Positions 56,863 through 64,000 of a stretch of DNA of 64,000 bases are shown piece by piece (position 1 is the stretch's first letter; each line of letters opens with the position of its first letter). The stretch covers positions 744,001 to 808,000 of the forward strand of contig WOAB01000864.1 in the NCBI GenBank assembly GCA_027886185.1. Direction: 5' to 3'. Both the position numbers and the translations under genes were made by a program. Below the pieces are notes generated by a model that searched no databases, was not told where the DNA came from, and saw only the letters and a list, made by a program, of their open reading frames with translations. Source of the DNA: Rheum nobile. Its lineage: Eukaryota > Streptophyta > Magnoliopsida > Caryophyllales > Polygonaceae.

Positions 56863-59800
56863 CTACTGAGTAATAGGAATCATTCCTAGTTCCAATATAA
56901 GGTTCTCAAAAGGAACTCTATTCAATGCCTTGGTGAATATATCTGCAATTTGATCTTCAGTTCTACAAAATTTCATAATGATGTTTCCCTTCTCAACATG
57001 ATCTCTAAGAAAATGATGTCTAATGTCAATATGCTTGGTCCTAGTATGATGCACAGGATTCTTGGAAATGTTTATAGCACTAGTGTTGTCACAAAGAATA
57101 GTGAGAGGGCCATAAGACATACCAAAGTCCGCGAGTTGTTGCTTTAGCCAGAGAAGTTGGGAATAACAAGAGGCAGCTGCAATGTACTAGGATTCTGTGG
57201 TGGAGAGGGAGACTGAAACTTGTTTCTTTGATCCCCATGACACAAGGCAAGGGCCTAGGAACTGTGCCATTCCAGAAGTGCTCTTTCTATCCACCAAATA
57301 TCCAGCATAATCAGCATCAGTGAAACCCATGAGCTCAAAGGGACATTCTTTGGGGTACCAAATGCAGAGATCGTCAGTTCCCTTGAGATATCGAAGTATT
57401 CTCTTTACAGCAGCCAAGTGGGTTTCTCTCGGACAAGATTGGAACCTAGCACACAAGCCAACAGCAAAGACAATGTCTGGTCGACTAGCGGTTAGGTACA
57501 TGAGTGAGCCTATCATACCTCTATAGAGCTTCTCCTCCACTAGAGGACTCGAGTGGTCCTTATCCAGATGGGCAATGGTGGATATGGGAGTGGAGAGAGG
57601 CTTGCATGAATCCATTTTGAACTTCTTCAGTAGTTCCCTGACATACTTCTGTTGGTGGATTTGAATACCATCTTCCTTTTGAGTGATTTGTAATCCGAGG
57701 AAGAATGTGAGTTCCCCAATTAAACTCATTTCAAATTCACTGCTCATCAAGTCTTTGAACTTGTCTACAAGGGACAGGTTAGTGGAACCAAAAATGATAT
57801 CATCAACATAGATTTGAACCACTAAGATGTTACCTTCTTCTTCTAGGATGAAGAGAGTCTTATCAATAACTCCACGCCTGTAGCCATTTGAGAGTAGGAA
57901 CTGGGCAAGATGATCATACCAAGCTCTGGGAGCTTGCTTGAGGCCATAGAGTGCCTTGTCTAGAAAGTAGACATGATTTGGATGATCGTCGTCTTCGAAA
58001 CCAGGAGGTTGCTTGACATAGACTTCTTCTTGAAGAATTCCATTGAGGAAGGCTGTCTTCACATCCATTTGGAACAACTTGAACCCTTTGTGAGATGCGA
58101 AGGCAATCAACAACCTTATTGGTTCGATCCTTGCCACTAGAGCATAGGTTTCATCATAGTCAATTCCTTCTTGTTGATGGTATCCTTGAGCCACAAGTCT
58201 TGCTTTGTTCCTTATCACAGCTCCTGTATCATCTAGCTTGTTTCTGAAAACCCATCTGGTTCCTATGATGTGCTTATCCTTGGGGCGAGGAACCAGATGC
58301 TAGACTTTGTTCCTTTCAAATTGATGAAGCTCTTCTTGCATGGCTTGGATCCAGTCCGCATCCTTCAGTGCCTCACCTATGTTCTTTGGTTCCACAATAG
58401 ACAAAAAGGCATTAAAGGCAAAGAAAGTTAGATGTTCGTACCTGACTAGAGGCTTGACGACTCTTCTTTCTCTGTTGGAAGTCAAAGTATTTGATGTGGA
58501 GACATTCTGAGTTGAGCATTCAGCTTCCTGGTTGGGGTCACCTTCTCCATTGAAGAACATGTGGGAAGATGAATCATTGAGGTCTCCACAGATGTTGTCG
58601 TCATGCTCATGGTTCCCAGAAATAGATTATTGTTCATTATCCATTAGAACTGGTGGAGAAGCCATTGGAGGGTTCCGTTCAGCAGGGCAGGAACTGGGAG
58701 GAGTGACATCTTCATCTGGATCTTCTTGGGATGACTTGGGAAAGGGATCTTCAAAGGAACTGGTGGTGTTCTGCACAATCTTTCCAAGTGATTTTTCATT
58801 AAAAATAACATGAACACTTTCTTCTACCTTTTTAGTCCTTTTGTTGAGGACCTTGTATGCCTTGCTGCATGAGGCATATCCAATGAAGATTCCTTCATCA
58901 CTTCTTGGGTCGAACTTGCCAAGATTGTCCTTCCCATTGTTGTGCACAAAGCACTTGCATCCGAACACCCTTAGATGAGAAATGTTGGGAACTCTTCCTC
59001 TTAGGAGTTCATAGGGTGTCTTCTCTGTGATAGGGCAAAGCATGGCTTTATTGATGATGTAGCATGCTGTGTTGATCGCCTCAGCCCAAAAGGATTGGGA
59101 GAGTCCACTTGAGATCAACATAGTTCGAGCCATGTCTTCCAAGGTCCTATTCTTTCTCTCCACTACTCCATTCTGTTGAGGAGTGTATGGTGCAGAGAAG
59201 TTGTGATCAATGCCATGCTCACTGTTCCCTCCTAGGCTTTGAACTCTCATGGGTCCACAAAGATCCATGTGGATGAGCTCAAGAGGCCTTGAGGTGCTTA
59301 CCATGTTTTTGGATTTGAAGGAACTACGAGCCTGTTTTCCTTTTACACAGTCAGAGCATGGTTCCTTAGATGTGCCACTCAGCTTTGGCAATCCTCTGAC
59401 TAGTTCCTTTGAGTGTAGCTTTTGAATCAGCTTGGTGCTAGCATGACCGAGGCGTTGGTGCCACAACTCAGCTTGGTCATTCACGGTTGAGAGACACAGT
59501 TTCTCCTTGGGGACGAAGGATGGATCAACAATGTAAACATTGTTGAATCTCTTTCCTTTTAGGATGATTTGTCCCGAGGAGTCAAGAACTGAGCATTCGT
59601 TTGATCTAAATCTGACTTCATTGTCTCCTTGATCACACAGCTGTGACACACTTATTAGATCAAAACCAAGACTATCAACAAGGTGAACTTTGTTTACCTG
59701 AATGTGATCGTTAAGTTTCACAGTTCCTATTCCATAAATTTTCTCTTTGCTTTTGTCTCCAAAGGATATGTTCCCTCCTTGGAGAGGTTGAAGAGAGGTC

Positions 59801-59892
59801 ATTTGATTTCTTTTTCCGGTCATATGGCATGAGCAACCACTGTCAATGTACCATAGTTGGGGTTGCCTATCTTCTTTCTGCACATAAGGTAA
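56863..59892 (-). pseudogene. Copia E pol, three nonsense codons and integrase deletion
   Basis: Follows the conserved TAG at 59893-59895. Protease LWYIDSGCSCHMTG, integrase zinc region (ELWHQRLGHAS, CSDCVKGKQ), LIHMDLCGP with the first Asp. Then a deletion in frame of about 68 residues joins SLGGN to SEHGIDHNF, removing the second catalytic Asp. VVERKNRTLEDM keeps the Glu. RT motifs and YVDD (near 57810) are intact, as is RNase H FTDADYAGYL. Nonsense codons: TAA 58627-58629 (Gln elsewhere), TAG 58300-58302 (Trp), TAG 57187-57189 (Glu). All parts share one frame. Confidence 0.93.
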
Positions 59893-59923
59893 CTAAGATT
59901 TCTGAACCCAGCGAAGCTTGGCT

Positions 59924-61927
59924 TTAACTGGGGGGATTAGCATTTCGAGTCTGTGAATAATCAGGGAGTTGGTTCCTTTCCTGGTGATAAGCACTTTTCT
60001 CCCTTTCAAAGTTCCTTTTCTTAGCACAATCAGTGTTGTAATGGCCATTCTTACCACAGTAGGTACATAAGCGGTTGTAGACAACATGACCATACTTTCC
60101 TTTCCCTGGCCTAAAAGGTTTTTCATTTATTTTGTTGAAATCAATATTGTTTTTAACCTTACTATTGGCCATGTCAACATACTTTTTGTGAGCAAAAGAA
60201 TTGGTGAACCATTGATTTTCAGGAGTCATTTTTTCTTTTCCTTTTGGTTCCTTCTTAGGGCTTTGAGAACCTTCATTGAGACGTTTGGCAACCTCAGCCT
60301 TGTTCTCAAGCACCATGATCTTCTCTGATAGGAACTGATTCCTGTCATGAGAGGTGGCAAGAGCAATGCTGAGGTTCTCATTCATCTCAACAAGTTCTCG
60401 TCTAGCTTTTTCATCTTCAGCATCATTGTTATCCTTGTTGTTGACATATCCTATTCCATGGCGTTGTCTCACAAAAACAGTTTGATTTATTGTCTTTTCA
60501 TTAATAGAATCAGTGAGGATGTCCAATCTATCAATTATGGATTGAAGCATGTCTTTTCCAGGTAAATTAGCATGCAAGGGAACTGTGACAGAGTCTATGC
60601 TAGTTTCATCACAAGATTTGCAGATTTTAAGGTGACTAGCATGCACGTTCCTAATTTCAATCAATTTGGAGTGAGTTTCAGCTAGGTCTTTTTCAGTTTC
60701 ATCAAGTTTCTTACTCCAAATAGAATTCTCAACAGTTAAGCATGCAATTTCATCTTCACAATCATCAAGTTTCTGTTGAAGGGAACTGGTTTCCTTTCCT
60801 AGTTTCTTTATGATCTTAAGAAGTTGTTTCTTATCACAATCAACTAGGGATTTTAAGAGATCATCAGAAGTTACCTCAAGGTCTTCTGAGTCGCTTGAGT
60901 CTCCTTTTTCCATGAGACATCTTCCTCCAGAGAAGCCGCTCAGATCCAGTTCCTCATCTGAGTCTTCTCCCCATGAGGCTACGAGAGCCTTCTTTCTCTG
61001 AGGTTTTTCTTCTTCCTTGGAGTCTTCCTTGTTGGGACAGTTCTTAGCGTAGTGTCCCTTCTCTTTGCACTCGTAATAAGAGACTTCCTTTAGATCCCTT
61101 CTGGGTCCATTGTAGGAGGAACTGCCCTTTTGGAACCTTCCCTTCACAAAGAATTTTTTGATATTCTTTGAGAAGAGGGCTATTAGCTCGTCCTCTTCTT
61201 CTTCCAAGTCTGAGTTCTCTTGCTCCATCTCAAGCTTTGAGAAAGCTTTGGAGATCTTAAGGGCGATTCATTTCTCCAGTTTCTTATCGGCATTGCCTTT
61301 AGTGTGTTCTCCTTCTTCAACTTCTAGTTTCCCTATGACTTGGGTCAAGGGAAGGGATTGAATGCCTGGAGTGTTCTTCATGATTCCTTTGAGAATGGTG
61401 AACTTGGAGTTGAGTCCATTGATGATCACTAAGGACTTGGAGACTTCATCAAGATCAACTCCCGCCGCCGTCAACTTTCCAATTAATCTGTTGAAGCGAG
61501 AGTAGTACTCTGAGATGGTCTCAGTTTCCATCATTTTGAAGGTGTGGTATTCTCCTTCCAAAGCAAACTTTCTGCTTTGCTTTAGTTCCTCACTTCCTTC
61601 ATGCATCTCCTTGAGAGCTTTCCACATCTCTTTGGCCGTCTTGATTCCTATGACCTTGTCCATGTCCTTTCTGTCCAATCCATTGAGGATGAACTGCCTG
61701 GCCTTGGCATTCTTCTCCATGATAACATAGTGTTCTCGTTTCCAATCTTCTTCCTTCATGGTGAGGTCGACATAGCCATCTCCATTTTCGACTATCCTCC
61801 AGCATTGGTAGTCGTTGGTCTTGATTTGGCTTTCCATGCACTTTTCCCACCATGTTTCTTCTCCTTTCTTTCGGAGATGTGGCTTATTTGTGGAGATTCT
61901 GAGCTCAAACTTGCTTGGTTGAGACAT
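59924..61927 (-). pseudogene. Copia E gag, one nonsense codon
   Basis: Start chosen at ATG 61927 (MSQPSKFEL), which is conserved with A and B; an in-frame ATG 18 bases upstream exists. Capsid-like region as in B. TGA at 61268-61270 replaces a Gly codon after KKLEK. The first zinc knuckle reads YYECKEKGHYAKNC: its first Cys is Tyr, unlike A, B and C. The long coiled coil and the second knuckle CTYCGKNGHYNTDC are intact. It ends early after RNANPP because of extra bases in the G run near 59928. Confidence 0.92.
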
Positions 61928-61963
61928 GATCTGCAAACTTATCAAAGATCTAGAGCGTTTCCT

Positions 61964-61975
61964 GCTCTGATACCA
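61964..61975 (-). other. Copia E primer-binding site (initiator Met tRNA)
   Basis: TGGTATCAGAGC on the minus strand, two bases from the 5' LTR. Confidence 0.92.
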
Positions 61976-61977
61976 AT

Positions 61978-63113
61978 TGTAGGATCGTGATTGTTAGATA
62001 AAAACTTAAGGAACTCAGAATAACGATTCTCAGTTCCTTTCGCAGCGGAAATAAACAATCAAGCAAAAGACAAGTTCCTTATAGTGGAAACCTTTGATTG
62101 CCAACTAGCAATCCAGGATAAAAACCACTACCTTTCTTTCGAAAGGATTTCAAAGTCTACTTCTTGATTTCTTATCTCTTTTGGTTACAGCTTATCCTAG
62201 GAACGAACCCACAGTTCCTTTGCCTTACACACAGTTAGACAATCCTAGATAACTTAACACAATCAATAATCAATCCAAGAAACAGACTTTCGCACCTAGG
62301 AACTATTACTTACAGTCACAGGAACTTAGCACTCAGCTCTTCTTCCTTGACTGGTTCCTCTTGATCTCGGTTTGCTTTGATGATCTTTGTTTGGAGGTTC
62401 ACACTAGATATTTGCTAATGAGTGTGAGTTCTTGTTTTGGTGCTTGAAGATAACCCTTGGGTTAGTCTTCCTTTTATAGAGGATTCTTCGCAGCTCGATC
62501 CTTTCTTGGTTCCCACGGATTGAGCTTGCCCTAGGATTGGTGGTTCTCCTTGATCCACGTTGTTCTTGGCATGTGCAAACAACCTAGGCAGCTCAGAATC
62601 TCTCTTGGTTGGTCAACTACCTCAGACGAGCCTTGTGGTGTCGTTGTCAAAACGCTTTCGTCCGAGGTTGAGTAAGCTGGCCGCTTGGGAACCGTCTGCT
62701 GGACAACGACGTCTTCATGTGCTGTCGCTTTCATCGTCTCTGTCCGAGGTAGAGGTTCTCTAGGCATCTTGTTCTTTAGCTCTTGGACCTTGGCAGACTT
62801 TTGGAAGCTTCGGACAAGTCGTTTTCGACACCTTTTGTCCGAGGTTGTGTGTTCCCAGATTTCTCGGGAATCGCAATGTCACAAGCTCCATTTCTGGGCA
62901 CACCTGGGTTCCTCTGGATTCCTTCAGCTGTCTTGTTCCTTTGGTTCCCTTGTTTTGTTTGGCTTTCCTGCCTTCGGTATATTCTTGTGGTTCCTTAAAA
63001 CACATCTTTGAGATAAAACATTAGTATCATAATATTTGTCATCTTCAAAAGTAGAGAAACTGAGGAAAGGAACTCTCAGGGGAACCGAAGTTCCAGAGTT
63101 CCGTTTCCTAACA
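61978..63113 (-). repeat. Copia E 5' LTR with promoter
   Basis: 1136 bases, nearly identical to 52678-53813. TATA on the minus strand (CTATAAAAGG) at 62471-62480. CCTCGGAC boxes near 62661, 62741 and 62836 lie upstream of it. Followed by the GTTTG duplication and G2 gag. Confidence 0.96.
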
Positions 63114-63118
63114 GTTTG

Positions 63119-63993
63119 AATGAACCAACCTGGCGATCCTGTTGCCCATCCTTTCCCTTAACTTGCTTCTCCCTCTTAAAGGCAGACTCCTCTAATGTGA
63201 CTTCTGTCTTGTAGGCTGCATCAACATATTGTTCTAACGTAGAACAACCATATCGCAACATTAGAGGCTTGATCTCTGGATTCATCCATCCATGGAAGTA
63301 CCAGATCTTCTGCTCCTCGGTTGACACCTCAGGTCTAGCGTACTACATCAAGTGATTGAACTTAGCTGCGAGCTCAGTCACCTTTAACCCATCAGTCTGC
63401 GGGTACATAAATTCCTTATGCTTCTCCTCCCTCATAGCTCGGGAAAAGAAATGATCGGTCATCTTGGTTTTGAACATGCTCCAATTCAGCTCGGGATGGT
63501 CAGCCAGACTGGTGCTTTCCCACCATTCGCTAGCCACATCCTTGAGTTGAAGAGAGGCGATGTGCACTTTTCTAGCCTCAGTGCAATTAATGTTCCGGAG
63601 CAACCGTTCCATATGCGAGAACCAATATGTCACCATGACTGGTTCTCCAGTACCATCATAGCTGTCAGGCCTCATTGAACTCACGGCTTTTAATGCTTGC
63701 TCCACTGACTCCTCGACTTCAGGAATAGCTTGAGGAACTGGACCACCTTGAGCTTGTGGTGCAACTGGTCGCATGACATCTGTGATTGCCTGCATGACAA
63801 TTCCTCGAATTGCCTCCACTGCTGCAGCGTCAAACAACATCGGAGCATTGGCCTGAGCTTGGCCAATGCCTCCCTGGTTATTGTTAAAGACAGACTCACG
63901 CTCTCCTGTTGGGTCTGCAACATTCCTTGCATTTGGTCTAGGGTCATTACTCGGCCTAGCACCAGCACGGATAACGTTCCTTGTGTTCACCAT
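63119..63993 (-). pseudogene. G2 gag, N-terminal part
   Basis: From ATG 63993 (MVNTRNVIRAGARPS). A Gln/Pro-rich N-terminus is followed by the retrotransposon gag core: MRPDSYDGTGEPVMVTYW, MERLLRNINCTEARKV, QLKDVASEWWES, KVTELAAKFNHLM. A TAG at 63343-63345 follows, where Gln is plausible, and the same frame goes on with EEQKIWYFHGWMNPEIKPL and a basic stretch to the copia E border. The C-terminal part is at 52278-52677. Confidence 0.85.
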
Positions 63994-64000
63994 CTGTTTA

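Larger units (their letters stand above)
52678..63113 (-). mobile_element. Copia E: youngest Sirevirus-like element, structurally complete
   Basis: 10,436 bases, LTRs of 1136 bases each with about 9 differences, and GTTTG on both sides (52673-52677 and 63114-63118). All structural parts are present in the family order. Gag has one nonsense codon, pol three, integrase has an internal deletion, and ORF2 is intact. It is inserted in the gag of G2. Confidence 0.95.
48446..64000 (-). mobile_element. Element G2: long-LTR gypsy element with gag only (TR-GAG-like), split by copia E
   Basis: The 3' LTR (2998 bases), polypurine tract, about 800 bases of 3' UTR, and a gag running to 63993 are present. 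The 5' LTR is beyond the window. Between the gag stop and the 3' LTR there is no protease, RT, RNase H or integrase. Long LTRs and a gag of this type are seen in Tekay/Del chromoviruses. Non-autonomous gag-only elements with terminal repeats have been described in plants as TR-GAG. A pol deletion specific to this copy is the alternative. Confidence 0.75.

Overview
The window is a stretch of nuclear DNA from a flowering plant, most likely a eudicot. The left edge holds spliced exons of a plant-type ABCA transporter gene. Nearly all the rest is plant LTR retrotransposons: a Tat/Retand-like gypsy element, a chromovirus-like gypsy element, a long-LTR gag-only gypsy element, and several copies of one Sirevirus-like (SIRE/Maximus) copia family. 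No tRNA, rRNA or bacterial feature was seen. The species cannot be named from the sequence.

Layout: 1-2526, minus-strand ABCA pseudogene (seven recognisable exons, four lesions). 2819-4601, two related LTR-like arms in opposite orientation around a GC-rich spacer. 4880-5420, scrap of a copia gag-protease. 5961-46165, an old Tat/Retand-like gypsy element (T, plus strand) with gag, protease, RT, RNase H and a gutted integrase, a tandem-repeat block, and a long antisense gene with its own TATA box. T is broken by G1 (chromovirus-like, 9573-16781, target duplication CTCCG) and by copia A (21765-44125, target duplication CGCTY). Copia A is itself interrupted by copia B (33644-42684, target duplication CCATG). 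46166-48445, a fourth copia copy C in plus orientation. 48446-64000, gypsy element G2 (3-kb LTR, gag only), inserted into the gag of C and itself split by copia E (52678-63113, target duplication GTTTG).

My line-by-line counts of LTR differences agree with the nesting: A about 32 per 1123 bases, B about 26 per 1087, G1 about 15 per 1030, E about 9 per 1136. A is older than the B inside it, and E is the youngest.

The copia copies share one plan, read on the minus strand for A, B and E: LTR, initiator-Met primer site, gag with two zinc knuckles and a coiled coil, pol (protease, integrase, RT, RNase H) in a different frame behind a conserved TAG, an untranslated spacer, an extra ORF (ORF2) in the env position, a 3' UTR with repeated polypurine tracts, LTR. 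No gag-pol is intact. The only long intact retroelement ORF is ORF2 of copia E (534 residues), which has no membrane segment and is more diverged between copies than pol. The most interesting leads are this ORF2 and its promoter-like leader, the antisense gene in T, the GC-rich imperfect-palindrome repeats around the G2 promoter, and the rearrangements in A and G1.
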